DNA of 64,000 nt from CAZRSW01 sp964602845 (GTDB taxonomy: Bacteria > Chloroflexota > Dehalococcoidia > Lucifugimonadales > UBA826): contig CAZRSW010000009.1 of assembly GCA_964602845.1 (NCBI GenBank), positions 4,154-68,153 on the forward strand. The letters run 5' to 3'. The notes beneath the pieces were generated by a model. It saw only the letters and a program-made list of their open reading frames with translations. It had not been told where the DNA came from and did not search any database. Of the stretch, positions 44,897 through 53,893 are shown one piece after another. The position numbers and the translations under genes are program-made. Positions within the stretch are counted from its first letter, which is position 1. Each line of letters opens with the position of its first letter.

Positions 44897-45796
44897 TCAG
44901 CCCGACGTTTCTGTGCTTCCTCTGAGGCGAGGGTCCAAGATATCGCGTAGCCCGTCTCCCAGAAGATTAAAGGCTAGAACTGCAGCAGTTATGAATAGCC
45001 CTGGAAATACAACAAACCACCAGTTCGGGACCAAAAGCGCCGAAGCTTCGCCGAGCATGCCACCCCAGGTTGGAGTAGGTGGCCTGACCCCTAGTCCAAG
45101 GAAGCTAAGTGAAGCCTCAATTATAATGGCGGTGCCAAGATGGACTGTCGCCAAGACTATGAAAGGTGCAAAGCACTGCGGGGCCACGTGACGCCACATG
45201 ATTCTGAACGGTTTAGCTCCGATAGATCGAGCCGCTTCTACATAAACCATCTGCTTCACTGAGAGGGTTACGGAGCGAATGACTCTAGCAGCAAAAGGTA
45301 AGCGTGTTACCGCAATGGCTAGGATGATTGTCCATATTGTTGCACCAAGTACCATAACGAGCAGAAAGGCCAATATCAAACCGGGAATTGCCATCATAAT
45401 TTCCAGGAACCGTTCTGCGATAAGGTCGACTTTGCCACCGGCGTACCCGGTCATGACCCCCCATGCGGCACCTGCTGTCGTTCCTACAGCGATAGAAACT
45501 AGGGCTACAAACAGGGTCGTTCGGCTACCATGAATGAGCCGGCTCAATATATCTCTTCCTATTTGGTCGGTTCCCATCCAGTTCTCACTATCTGGGGGAA
45601 TTTGAAGTTTCTGGAAATTCGGAACAATCGGATCATGTGGTGAGATTATGTCGGCTGTGATCGCCATGAGTAGCAACAAGACGGTTATTAGGCCCCAAAA
45701 CGACGCGAACTTGTTCGCTTTCACTATCCGATTTAATCTTACGGTGAGGCTCGGTTTTATCGCTTGGCCTACGGCAATTTCTGTCTCTTGGCTCAT
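44897..45796 (-). CDS. ABC transporter permease, DppC type
   Basis: A 299-residue permease. After a cytoplasmic N-terminus of about 35 residues comes the first helix, then the family block ENWMGTDQIGRDILSRLIHG and five more hydrophobic segments. The EAA loop is YVEAARSIGAKPFRI, and the end GDGLRDILDPRLRG is typical. It sits between the two B-type permeases, 24 bases after the first and 91 before the second. Either could be its channel partner. Confidence 0.92.
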   Translation of the reverse strand: MSQETEIAVGQAIKPSLTVRLNRIVKANKFASFWGLITVLLLLMAITADIISPHDPIVPNFQKLQIPPDSENWMGTDQIGRDILSRLIHGSRTTLFVALVSIAVGTTAGAAWGVMTGYAGGKVDLIAERFLEIMMAIPGLILAFLLVMVLGATIWTIILAIAVTRLPFAARVIRSVTLSVKQMVYVEAARSIGAKPFRIMWRHVAPQCFAPFIVLATVHLGTAIIIEASLSFLGLGVRPPTPTWGGMLGEASALLVPNWWFVVFPGLFITAAVLAFNLLGDGLRDILDPRLRGSTETSG

Positions 45797-45820
45797 TTGA
45801 AGTTCCTGTGTTTTTCGAAT

Positions 45821-46777
45821 TTAACTGAGTCGAATCCGTGGGTCGAGCCACGCGTATAATAAATCAACACCAAGGTTAACCAATATGAATATAACTGCGT
45901 AGAAAAGGGTTATATTTTGTACTACATTGTAGTCCCGGTCTATGGCAGAGTGGATCAGCTTCTGCCCTAAGCCCGGCACGGTGAAAGCTTGTTCAATGGC
46001 AACTGAACCGCCCAGCAGGAATCCAAGTAGTACCCCACTGAGTGTTAAAACCGGTAATAGGGCGTTTCGAAGTCCATGTCTTGAAATTGTTGTCCATTCT
46101 TTCAATCCTTTGGACCGCGCGGTTCGTATATAGTCCTCTCTCAAGATCTCAAATAGTGAGGATCTTGCCATTCGCGCAATATAAGCTGCCTGCCCAATTC
46201 CAAGGACCACTGCTGGTCCGATGATAATCTCGAAATTCATCTTGGGGTTCTCCCAGAGTTGGATGGCGGTAACAGGGGACTTGTACTGCCACAACATCAA
46301 GCAGCTGACTACAACAAGCATTCCCAGCCAGAACCCGGGGATAGCCAGAAACAGTACAGTGAATGTACTCGTCACAGCGTCTAAAAGTGAATGAGGTTTG
46401 ACGGCACTGATAATACCGACTGGCAGACCTATTAGCCAGGCAATGATTAGCGAGAGTACCCCTATCTCAATGGTGATTGGCGCCCTTGACATGATAGTTT
46501 TAAGGATGTCATCACCGAGGAATAAAGACTCCCCCAAACTGCCGGTGAAAATATTGCCGATCCATTCGCCATACTGAACAATGTAAGGCCGGTCTAATCC
46601 CAGATCTTTAAGCGCGAGGGCTTTTTGTGCCTCGCTCATTCTTTTCATCTCTTCGAAACCAAAATAGGCTCCGAGAGGGTCTCCAGGGAGGACTCGCATG
46701 ATCACAAAGATTAATGCTGTAACCCCAATTAATGTTGGGAAAGCAACGAGTAACCTTTTTGCGATGTATGCGTACAA
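45821..46777 (-). CDS. ABC transporter permease, DppB type, first copy (B)
   Basis: A 318-residue permease of the same type and layout as the gene at 43840-44805, with RVLPGDPLGAYFGFEEMKRM and the EAA loop DYIRTARSKGLKEW. It is the first gene of the cluster and is preceded by a strong promoter at 46932-46960 and a leader of about 150 nt. No ATPase gene is present up or downstream. Confidence 0.92.
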   Translation of the reverse strand: MYAYIAKRLLVAFPTLIGVTALIFVIMRVLPGDPLGAYFGFEEMKRMSEAQKALALKDLGLDRPYIVQYGEWIGNIFTGSLGESLFLGDDILKTIMSRAPITIEIGVLSLIIAWLIGLPVGIISAVKPHSLLDAVTSTFTVLFLAIPGFWLGMLVVVSCLMLWQYKSPVTAIQLWENPKMNFEIIIGPAVVLGIGQAAYIARMARSSLFEILREDYIRTARSKGLKEWTTISRHGLRNALLPVLTLSGVLLGFLLGGSVAIEQAFTVPGLGQKLIHSAIDRDYNVVQNITLFYAVIFILVNLGVDLLYAWLDPRIRLS

Positions 46778-46931
46778 TTTAAATTAGATCCTCACTCGGA
46801 GAGAATTACAGGCACCCCGGGACTCATCATTGCCGTGTAAGTTTTAAAGCATACCGGCAATCTTAAAGATACGCTTTTCTCGTAAATTCTAAATATCAAT
46901 CCCACTGTCCCTCGACAGCGAAAGCACGGCG

Positions 46932-46960
46932 ATTATAATCATTTCCAGAGATAAGTGCAA
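46932..46960 (-). promoter_or_regulatory. sigma70-type promoter of the permease genes
   Basis: On the minus strand TTGCAC (46960-46955), 17 bases, TATAAT (46937-46932). The hexamers, the spacing, the bases CTTGCACTTATC before and TATAATCGC after, and the TTTCGC further on match those in front of the solute-binding gene at 43686-43714. Confidence 0.78.
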
Positions 46961-47547
46961 GAAACCGAGATAGTAGTTTATGCAGCTAGAAGGACGGGAT
47001 TTGAGGAGCTGATTTGGGACGTTCCGCCTTCGGGTAACGGTGGCTATGTACGGCAGGTCATAGTACAAGGGTTGCCGAAAAACATATCTGGGCACATTCT
47101 GGGTTTGATGGTATGGATGGCGCAAATATGGCCAATATCGGGGTGATTTAGTTGTAATCCTAGTCGGTACTTGTGCAGAACACGTATTTCAGGTCATGCT
47201 CAGAAAGATAGCCCGATTTAGATAAAAAACGGTGATGACGGGCAGGTTTATCCGCCCTTGAAGGTAGGGGCTAATTGGATGGAATCACATAAGGGACCTC
47301 AAGATATAATGCCCACAGAGCTTATCAAATTCAAGAAAATGCTTTATCATACATTCTGACTCATTAAACTGACTTGTAATGTAGTTTGGTTGAGGGTAGC
47401 AACACTGTTAATTAGGTCCGAAACCTGTTTAGCTACTGGAAGCTTGTAGAGGATTTTAGAGACTTAAAAGTGGTACTAAAGCGATGAATTTAAGCCTGCG
47501 TTAAGTTCGAAGGTTATGGTTTGTATCATGTTAAGGAGGACATTCAG
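46961..47547. other. Long intergenic region before the DUF1501 gene
   Basis: About 590 bases between divergent units. It holds the minus-strand permease promoter at its left edge, a hairpin GGGC..GCCC near 47240-47257, a possible gene remnant at 47222-47359, a TATAAT at 47305-47310 without a clear -35 box, and the AAGGAGGA site (47533-47540) of the DUF1501 gene. No RNA family was recognised. Confidence 0.5.
47222..47359 (+). pseudogene. Possible protein-gene remnant (45 open codons, no start)
   Basis: An open stretch that reads like the end of a real protein (NGDDGQVYPPLKVGANW, later GPQDIMPTELIKFKKM) and stops at TGA. It has no start codon and is preceded by a stop and a run of six A. A one-base change in that run would join it to an LDK-like upstream codon set. 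I do not recognise the family. Confidence 0.25.
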
Positions 47548-48675
47548 TTGGAAAAAGGAAAAGATAAGAAGTTAGTAGTTGTCCAGCTCAGTGGAGGTAA
47601 TGACTGTTTGAACACGGTTATTCCGTACACTGACGAGCTATATTATGACAATAGGCCATTTGTAAATATACAGCCTGATAAGGCACTAAAACTTGATAAT
47701 AAGCTTGCTTTTAACCCTAGCATGGCACCTATCAAGCGGCTCTGGGATCAAGGTAAAGTAGCCGTCATTAATGGAGTTGGTTACCCAGAACCGAATAGGT
47801 CCCACTTCAGGTCGATGGATATATGGCACACCGCAGAGCCTGAAAAGGTGATCACCGAAGGTTGGATTGGGCGGACGTTGCGTGATATGGATCCTAATGG
47901 GGAAAATGTTCTCGGTGGAATTAATTTTGGTCGTGGACTCCCGAGAGCGATGTCGTGCCCAGGTGTACCGGTGGCTTCGGTCGGCGATCTGGATACTTAT
48001 GGATTATTTCCAAATTTGGGGACAGATGATGCTCGCGCGGAAATTCTCAATGTCTTCTCACGGATGTATGGGAGTGCAGACGGCAGGGATGCGGTATCTG
48101 AATTTCTGGGGCAGACTGGTGAAGATGCTCTATTGGGTGCGGATATCCTGAAAGAAGCTCCAGGGAAATATCATTCCTCAGTGGAATACGCCGCTAACCC
48201 TATTGCGAAGAGCTTAAGAGATGTCGCCAGAGTTATGTTTGCTGATGTCGGGACCCGTTTTTTCTATACTCAACATGGGAGTTTTGACACTCACGGAGGA
48301 GAGCTTCCGGTCCATTCTAAACTTTGGCAGGACGTAGCTTCAGGGATTGGTGATTTTGTAGATGATGTTGAAGAGCATGGATATGGCGATGACACTGCGG
48401 TTTTGGTGTTTTCGGAGTTCGGTAGACGGATAAAAGATAATGGATCTGGCACCGATCATGGTTCGGGAGGGGTCGCCCTGTTAATTGGGAACTCGGTTAA
48501 AGGTGGATTTTATGGGGAATATCCTTCTTTGAGAGAAAAGGATCAGCTCAACGGGGATTTACATGCCAACAATGATTTCCGGTCGGTTTACACTAATATC
48601 TTAGACGACTGGTTCAATGTGGATGCCGTCCCAATAGTTAATGGTACTTTTGAAAAGTTCGACATATTTAAATAG
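47548..48675 (+). CDS. DUF1501 family protein without export signal
   Basis: About 375 residues from TTG at 47548, which follows AAGGAGGA by seven bases; the longer frame from 47521 lies over that site. The protein begins at once with KKLVVVQLSGGNDCLNTVIP, the conserved start of the mature DUF1501 fold. The Tat signal carried by many relatives is absent. Later blocks are SHFRSMDIWHTA, QHGSFDTHGGE, VFSEFGRRIKDN and GTDHGSGGVALLIG. The fold is related to the alkaline phosphatase/sulphatase group, so metal-dependent hydrolysis is plausible but unproven. DUF1800 and NHL genes follow in line. Confidence 0.9.
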   Translation: MEKGKDKKLVVVQLSGGNDCLNTVIPYTDELYYDNRPFVNIQPDKALKLDNKLAFNPSMAPIKRLWDQGKVAVINGVGYPEPNRSHFRSMDIWHTAEPEKVITEGWIGRTLRDMDPNGENVLGGINFGRGLPRAMSCPGVPVASVGDLDTYGLFPNLGTDDARAEILNVFSRMYGSADGRDAVSEFLGQTGEDALLGADILKEAPGKYHSSVEYAANPIAKSLRDVARVMFADVGTRFFYTQHGSFDTHGGELPVHSKLWQDVASGIGDFVDDVEEHGYGDDTAVLVFSEFGRRIKDNGSGTDHGSGGVALLIGNSVKGGFYGEYPSLREKDQLNGDLHANNDFRSVYTNILDDWFNVDAVPIVNGTFEKFDIFK

Positions 48676-48760
48676 GTTTTCCTTAGTAAAAAGTTAAAAT
48701 GTTCGGCCAACTACATTCAGTTGGGATCGGAACGCAGATATAGTTAGGAGGTACCGGAAA

Positions 48761-50212
48761 ATGGTGACCGTAGAAAGAAGGACTGACCAGAGATCGTTGA
48801 TGGCACATCTTATGCGGCGGGCTGGCTTCGGTGCCAGGCAAAAAGAATTAGATGGGTTGGAAGAGATGAGATATGAAGATGTTGTTGATGGTTTGCTAAA
48901 TCCGGGAGACTCTAACCATTTATCTATTGATCTGATACGACGTTATCATACAGAGGTACATGAATCGAGGGGTGGCCCCTGGGCTGCCAAACAGTGGCTA
49001 TACCGTATGGTGACGACCGACACACCTTTGGTAGAAAAAATGGCGATCTTCTGGCATGGTATTTTTGCCACGGGCTATGCCAAAACGAACCAGGCCCGTG
49101 CGCTAATGGTACAAATCAACATGTTTAGAAGATTCGGTATGGGTAAGTTTGACGATTTACTCGAAGAAGTTTCTAAGGATCCTGCCATGATAATCTGGTT
49201 GGACAACCAAGATAATCATAACGGTGCGATAAATGAAAACTTTGGTAGGGAAATCTTAGAACTTTTCTCCATGGGGATAGGAAATTACACCGAGGATGAG
49301 ATCAAAGAATGTTCCCGAGCTTTTACTGGGTGGACTTTGAAGAATGCTGAATATATGTCTGTAAGGGCTATGAAGGATTCCATTTGGCCATACGGCAGGA
49401 TTTCATGGCATTATGAATTCAGGGACGGTGACCATGATCATGGTTCGAAGACCTTCCTCGGAGAAACGGGAGATTTTAATGGGGATGATGTGGTTCGTAT
49501 TATATCAAAGCAGAGGGCGACGGCCGTATTTGTGGCAAGGCACTTGTATGATTACTTCATAGCGGACGAGGTACCTGTTCCGCAATGGCCTTACACTCCA
49601 CCTAAAGATGAGGCAACGGTGGCCATGCTTGCCGACGTTTACCTAAATAATGACCATAATTTGAAAGAAGTTCTCAGGGCTCTATTCTTGTCGGATGCAT
49701 TTAAATCAGCTCGATTTGAGAGAGTAAAATGCCCCGCAGAATATGTCGCGGGATGTTTGAGAGTCAGTGACGCGATTGATAGACCCACTCTGTTAATGAA
49801 CGAAGCTCAGGACGTTATTGAGTATATGGGACAAACGCTGCTCAACCCTCCTTCTGTTGAGGGATGGCATGAAGGTACAGAATGGATTAACAGTGGATCT
49901 ATAGTTGAAAGGGTGAATTTCGCTTTTGACGTTTGGAATAACCATAACAGTTCGGAAGTTAAAGATATTACAGAACGATTGTCCATTGAGGGAAGTGGTG
50001 ATGCAGAAGCTGTCGTTTCGAATTGTTTGGATTATATGGGGCCATTAACGTTCACGGAGGAGAAATCTAAAGCTGCTATTGTCGATCATGTCTCAAAGAA
50101 CGGGGCGGTAAATTTTGGTGCTCCGTCTAGTGGAGAACGGTTGATAGCGGAGAAAAGGGTAGCAGAAATCTTGGGGCTGATTGCGTCCTCGAAAGAATAT
50201 CAGCGAGCCTAG
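48761..50212 (+). CDS. DUF1800 family protein, copy 2
   Basis: A 483-residue paralogue of the gene at 37703-39145, with the same blocks: MAHLMRRAGFGARQKEL, MAIFWHGIFATGYAK, ENFGREILELFSMGIGNYT and LLNPPSVEGWHEG. A TAGGAGGTA site precedes the ATG. No signal peptide is seen. A six-base-pair hairpin (CCAACT/AGTTGG, 48707-48724) lies between it and the DUF1501 gene without a T tract. It forms the middle of a DUF1501-DUF1800-NHL unit. Confidence 0.94.
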   Translation: MVTVERRTDQRSLMAHLMRRAGFGARQKELDGLEEMRYEDVVDGLLNPGDSNHLSIDLIRRYHTEVHESRGGPWAAKQWLYRMVTTDTPLVEKMAIFWHGIFATGYAKTNQARALMVQINMFRRFGMGKFDDLLEEVSKDPAMIIWLDNQDNHNGAINENFGREILELFSMGIGNYTEDEIKECSRAFTGWTLKNAEYMSVRAMKDSIWPYGRISWHYEFRDGDHDHGSKTFLGETGDFNGDDVVRIISKQRATAVFVARHLYDYFIADEVPVPQWPYTPPKDEATVAMLADVYLNNDHNLKEVLRALFLSDAFKSARFERVKCPAEYVAGCLRVSDAIDRPTLLMNEAQDVIEYMGQTLLNPPSVEGWHEGTEWINSGSIVERVNFAFDVWNNHNSSEVKDITERLSIEGSGDAEAVVSNCLDYMGPLTFTEEKSKAAIVDHVSKNGAVNFGAPSSGERLIAEKRVAEILGLIASSKEYQRA

Positions 50213-50253
50213 ATAATTTGAAGATAATCTGAAAACCGGGTAGGTAGAGTATT

Positions 50254-51258
50254 ATGACGATTAAATCCATAGAGAAACTCTCATACGATAAGACCATTGG
50301 CATCCTAAATAATAACCCTCTAGGTAGAGGATTCGCCCATCCCATAGATATAGCTCTTCACGACGAGGAGATATTTATCCTAAACAAACACCCTGGATTT
50401 ACAAGAGTGGGTGTTTGTACCTACGACGAGCAATATTTGAGAGAATTTGGCACGTACGGCCATGCTGACGGCCAGTTTTGGCTACCCACAGGGGTTTCAG
50501 TCAGTACTGATGGACAGGTAGCTGTGTGTGACGAATTCCACCACAACGTGTCCTTATTTAGTAACGACGGTCAGTTCATCAAACAGTGGGGGGAAAAGGG
50601 AGATGGAGAAGGGGAACTTGATGGTCCTTCAGGGCTCGTTATTGATGACAATGACGACGTCTATGTTGTTGATCAGAATAATCACAGGATCCAGAAATTT
50701 TCTATAAATGGAAATCACATCGCGTCTTGGGGAGAATTTGGAAGGGATTCTGGTCAATTAAACCAACCTTGGGGTATTACTATAGGTCCTGATCAGTTGA
50801 TTTATGTGGGTAATTGGGGCAACGATAATATAGAAGTGTTTGATCCAGAGGGTAACAGTATCCGCACGATTGGTGGCCCCGGAGAGGACCAAGGTTCCTT
50901 GCGAAGACCATCTAAACCTGCTGTAGACCGGGATGGATTTGTGTATGTCACGGATTGGGGTAATGAAAGAGTGAAAGTATTCTCACCGGGAGGCGACTGT
51001 GTGCAGTCCTTACGAGGTGAAGCGACCCTATCCCAATGGGCTCAAGATTTTCTTGACGCGAATCCGGATGAAAATAATGAGAGGGTCCGTTCGGACTTGA
51101 TGCCAGATTTACCTGATCATTTCAATACTCCTTACTTGATCTCGACGCAGATCGAGTCGTATTTTTGGGGGCCATCCTCACTGTTCGTGGGGGGAGATTT
51201 GAAGCTGTATGTTTTGGAGTCTTCAAGGCATCGTATACAAATATACGATATCAATTAA
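50254..51258 (+). CDS. NHL-repeat beta-propeller protein, DUF1800-linked, copy 2
   Basis: A 334-residue paralogue of the gene at 39205-40245. Repeating blades such as VVDQNNHRIQKFS, VGNWGNDNIEVFD and VTDWGNERVKVFS build a six-bladed propeller. The insertion before the last blade (51010-51170) starts RGEATLSQWAQDFLD and matches that of copy 1. The last blade ends SSRHRIQIYD. There is no signal peptide. It lies 41 bases after DUF1800 copy 2, so the order DUF1800-NHL is conserved in both modules. Confidence 0.93.
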   Translation: MTIKSIEKLSYDKTIGILNNNPLGRGFAHPIDIALHDEEIFILNKHPGFTRVGVCTYDEQYLREFGTYGHADGQFWLPTGVSVSTDGQVAVCDEFHHNVSLFSNDGQFIKQWGEKGDGEGELDGPSGLVIDDNDDVYVVDQNNHRIQKFSINGNHIASWGEFGRDSGQLNQPWGITIGPDQLIYVGNWGNDNIEVFDPEGNSIRTIGGPGEDQGSLRRPSKPAVDRDGFVYVTDWGNERVKVFSPGGDCVQSLRGEATLSQWAQDFLDANPDENNERVRSDLMPDLPDHFNTPYLISTQIESYFWGPSSLFVGGDLKLYVLESSRHRIQIYDIN

Positions 51259-51497
51259 GGAACGGGTTATTTAACACTGCTCAAGAATACCTGATGTTTC
51301 TTTTCGGTTACTTCGACATCACAGAAATGAAGTTTGAATTGATGACGTGCCTTAGGGGCTGGGGTCATAAGGTAAATAGGTCTAATATTTCCATCGTTTC
51401 AATATCGTGGGAATTGTCAATTGTGAAATCTACAGATAGAATCTCACCTGTGATAGAGACAATTTAAATTTTGAAGTAAAGAAGGGGGAATAATTCG

Positions 51498-52649
51498 ATG
51501 AAGGCGGTAGTTTATAAGAAACCATTTGAAGTAGCAGTGGAGACTGTACCTGATCCAGTTATTAAACATCCGAACGATGTAATAGTGAAGATAACTTCTT
51601 CTTGTATTTGCGGATCAGACCTTCACATGTATGAGGGAAGGACAGCAGCGGAGCCAGGGATCATCTTTGGCCATGAGAATATGGGGATCATCGAAGAGCT
51701 TGGCTCAGCGGTAAAGAGCTTGTCTGTTGGTGATAGGGTTGTGATGCCGTTTAATGTAGCTTGCGGATTTTGCAAGAATTGTCAACGCGGTTTCACAGGG
51801 TTTTGCACAACAGTGAACCCCGGATTTGCTGGGGGGGCCTATGGTTATGTTGCGATGGGGCCTTGGCGCGGTGGACAGGCTGAATACCTCCAGGTGCCTT
51901 TCGCGGATTTTAACTGTTTGCCTCTACCGGCGGGAGATCAATTCGAAGCAGATTTTGCCCTTTTAGCAGATATATTTCCCACAGGCTACCACGGTGCGGA
52001 ATTAGCAGATGTCAGCCCAGGTGAAAGTGTGGCGGTGTTTGGATGTGGCCCGGTTGGTTTGATGGCTGCGTATAGCTCTGTCATTAGGGGAGCTGCAGAA
52101 GTTTATGCTATCGACCATGTTCAGGAACGTCTGGACAAGGCTGAAAGTATTGGCGCTATTCCCATAAACTTTGACAACGGTAATCCTGTAGAACAGATTA
52201 AGGATATTCGGAATGATTCTGGTGTGGACAAAGGCATCGACGCTGTCGGTTATCAAGCTGCCGCGCAAGGTTCTTCGGCTGCCGGCGGTGAACAGGATGA
52301 GATTCCCAATGTAGTACTCAATCAGATGATCGATGTTGTAAAACCGACTGGGGCCATGGGTATACCTGGGTTGTATGTGCCGTCGGATCCGGGAGGAGTA
52401 AACGAATCTGCCAAGAAGGGTCAATTGCTCATGAGCTTTGGCCGACTGTTTGAAAAAGGCCTCAGGTTAGGAACGGGACAATGCAATGTAAAACGCTATA
52501 ATGCTTATCTAAGAGATCTTATAGCTGCAGGCAAAGCTTCTCCGAGTTTCGTTGTGTCGCATGAAATTTCCCTGGATGAGGCGCCGGATGCCTACCAGAA
52601 ATTTGACCAACGAGTTGATGGTTATACCAAAGTTATTCTTAATCCGTAG
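51498..52649 (+). CDS. Zinc-dependent alcohol dehydrogenase (formaldehyde dehydrogenase-like MDR)
   Basis: A 383-residue medium-chain dehydrogenase. Catalytic zinc ligands are in SCICGSDLHMYEG (Cys) and FGHENMGII (His-Glu). The structural zinc loop is CGFCKNCQRGFTGFC (residues about 91-105). The NAD site is VAVFGCGPVGLMAAY. The overall pattern, including the insertion GGAYGYVAMGPWRGGQAEYL, is that of glutathione-independent formaldehyde dehydrogenase relatives. Substrates in this group range from formaldehyde to polyols. A GAAGGGGGAA site precedes the ATG. A strong hairpin follows. Confidence 0.93.
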   Translation: MKAVVYKKPFEVAVETVPDPVIKHPNDVIVKITSSCICGSDLHMYEGRTAAEPGIIFGHENMGIIEELGSAVKSLSVGDRVVMPFNVACGFCKNCQRGFTGFCTTVNPGFAGGAYGYVAMGPWRGGQAEYLQVPFADFNCLPLPAGDQFEADFALLADIFPTGYHGAELADVSPGESVAVFGCGPVGLMAAYSSVIRGAAEVYAIDHVQERLDKAESIGAIPINFDNGNPVEQIKDIRNDSGVDKGIDAVGYQAAAQGSSAAGGEQDEIPNVVLNQMIDVVKPTGAMGIPGLYVPSDPGGVNESAKKGQLLMSFGRLFEKGLRLGTGQCNVKRYNAYLRDLIAAGKASPSFVVSHEISLDEAPDAYQKFDQRVDGYTKVILNP

Positions 52650-52676
52650 ATTGTAATAAGCATCTTGTTTTTATGT

Positions 52677-52706
52677 AACCCGAATCGGCATGGAACGATT
52701 CGGGTT
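52677..52706 (+). terminator. Terminator or attenuator hairpin after the dehydrogenase
   Basis: A perfect 11-bp stem AACCCGAATCG/CGATTCGGGTT with an eight-base loop, followed by AGGTTTACTT. It separates the dehydrogenase from the NHL gene, whose GGAGGG site lies 14 bases beyond. Confidence 0.75.
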
Positions 52707-52726
52707 AGGTTTACTTAGGAGGGTTT

Positions 52727-53737
52727 ATGTCTGATCACATCCAGAATTTAGATTACCATTGGATTGATGATTGGGGTCGTACGGCTCAGTCTAAAGATTC
52801 TAGATTAGGATGGGCTCACCCAGGTATGGCAACTACACGAGATGGCCGTTTGGTCACTTGTGATAGCGGTGAATCCGTGATGAAAGTGTTTAACCCAGAC
52901 GGGGTATTACTTGAATCTTGGAATGGAAGCTTTGTCGATGCCCATGGAATCACCATAACCAGTGACGATGTTAATGAAGAGATCTGGATAGCCGACAATG
53001 GCTCAAAGCGTCATATTAACTATGGATATGATTACGCCCCTGATGCTGACGAGACATCAGGAAGGGTATTTAAAGTGGCGTTTGGGGGAAAAGAATTGTT
53101 GGAACTTCCCTTTCCCCAACACGATGCATATAAAAGTGAGAGATATGCCCCGACTTCAGTAGCGGTCAACGAAAAAAGTTATGGTGGTAACGGTGACGTT
53201 TGGGTAGCAGATGGATATGGAGCCAGCTTAGTACATAGATATTCTGCTGAGGGGAGCCATTTAGGTACTATTGATGGAACGGAGGGTGCCGGTCATTTCG
53301 ATTGTCCACATGGTATTTTTATGGATAGAAGGAGGATCCCCACTGGAGAATTGTATGTTGCGGACAGAGCAAATGCTAGGGTCCAGGTTTTTGATATGGA
53401 GGGGCGCTTTAAAAGATCTTTCGGCTCAAATTTTCTTAATAGCCCTAGCGCTTTTGCAGCCTTTGGAGATGTGATGGTTGTTGCAGAATTGCAAGCTCGC
53501 CTGGCATTGATTGATGTAGAGGATCGATTGATAAATTATCTTTTCCCTGATGAACAGGTAGCGGAACGTGAAGGTTGGCCAAACGAAAAGAGTGGATCCG
53601 GCGAGGTAGAGAGGCCTGCAACGATGGAGTCAGGCAAATTTAATAGCCCTCATGGGTTGACGGTGGATAATCAGGGAAATATCTATGTGGCGGAGTGGTT
53701 GATTGGAGGCAGAATGGTCAAACTTGTGAGAGGCTGA
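52727..53737 (+). CDS. NHL-repeat beta-propeller protein, type 3
   Basis: A 336-residue propeller with NHL-type blades: LVTCDSGESVMKVFNPDG, WVADGYGASLVHRYSAEG, and YVADRANARVQVFDMEG. It lacks the RGEAT insertion of the DUF1800-linked proteins. The late blade reads NIYVAEWLIGGRMVKLVRG. The set of conserved His/Asp residues (for example DAHGITITSDDVNEEIWIAD and FDCPHGIFMD) recalls peptidyl-alpha-hydroxyglycine lyase and gluconolactonase-like propellers, so a lyase or lactonase role is possible. It has no signal peptide. Confidence 0.88.
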   Translation: MSDHIQNLDYHWIDDWGRTAQSKDSRLGWAHPGMATTRDGRLVTCDSGESVMKVFNPDGVLLESWNGSFVDAHGITITSDDVNEEIWIADNGSKRHINYGYDYAPDADETSGRVFKVAFGGKELLELPFPQHDAYKSERYAPTSVAVNEKSYGGNGDVWVADGYGASLVHRYSAEGSHLGTIDGTEGAGHFDCPHGIFMDRRRIPTGELYVADRANARVQVFDMEGRFKRSFGSNFLNSPSAFAAFGDVMVVAELQARLALIDVEDRLINYLFPDEQVAEREGWPNEKSGSGEVERPATMESGKFNSPHGLTVDNQGNIYVAEWLIGGRMVKLVRG

Positions 53738-53893
53738 TTTACACAGAATAGGAAAGACCAAACATCATCTCACCCGTGGTTATGATCAAATATCTTCTGT
53801 GTATATCGTTGCTTAGCTGCGGTGGAACTGTGAGTTATTCAGCCTTAACGCTCTTTAATTATTTAGATCAGAAACCATCTAACATATGTCTCA

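Noticed and set aside
51165..51467. A 100-codon frame overlapping the end of NHL copy 2
   Set aside because: Its first third is an alternate frame of the NHL gene and the rest shows no recognisable protein pattern.
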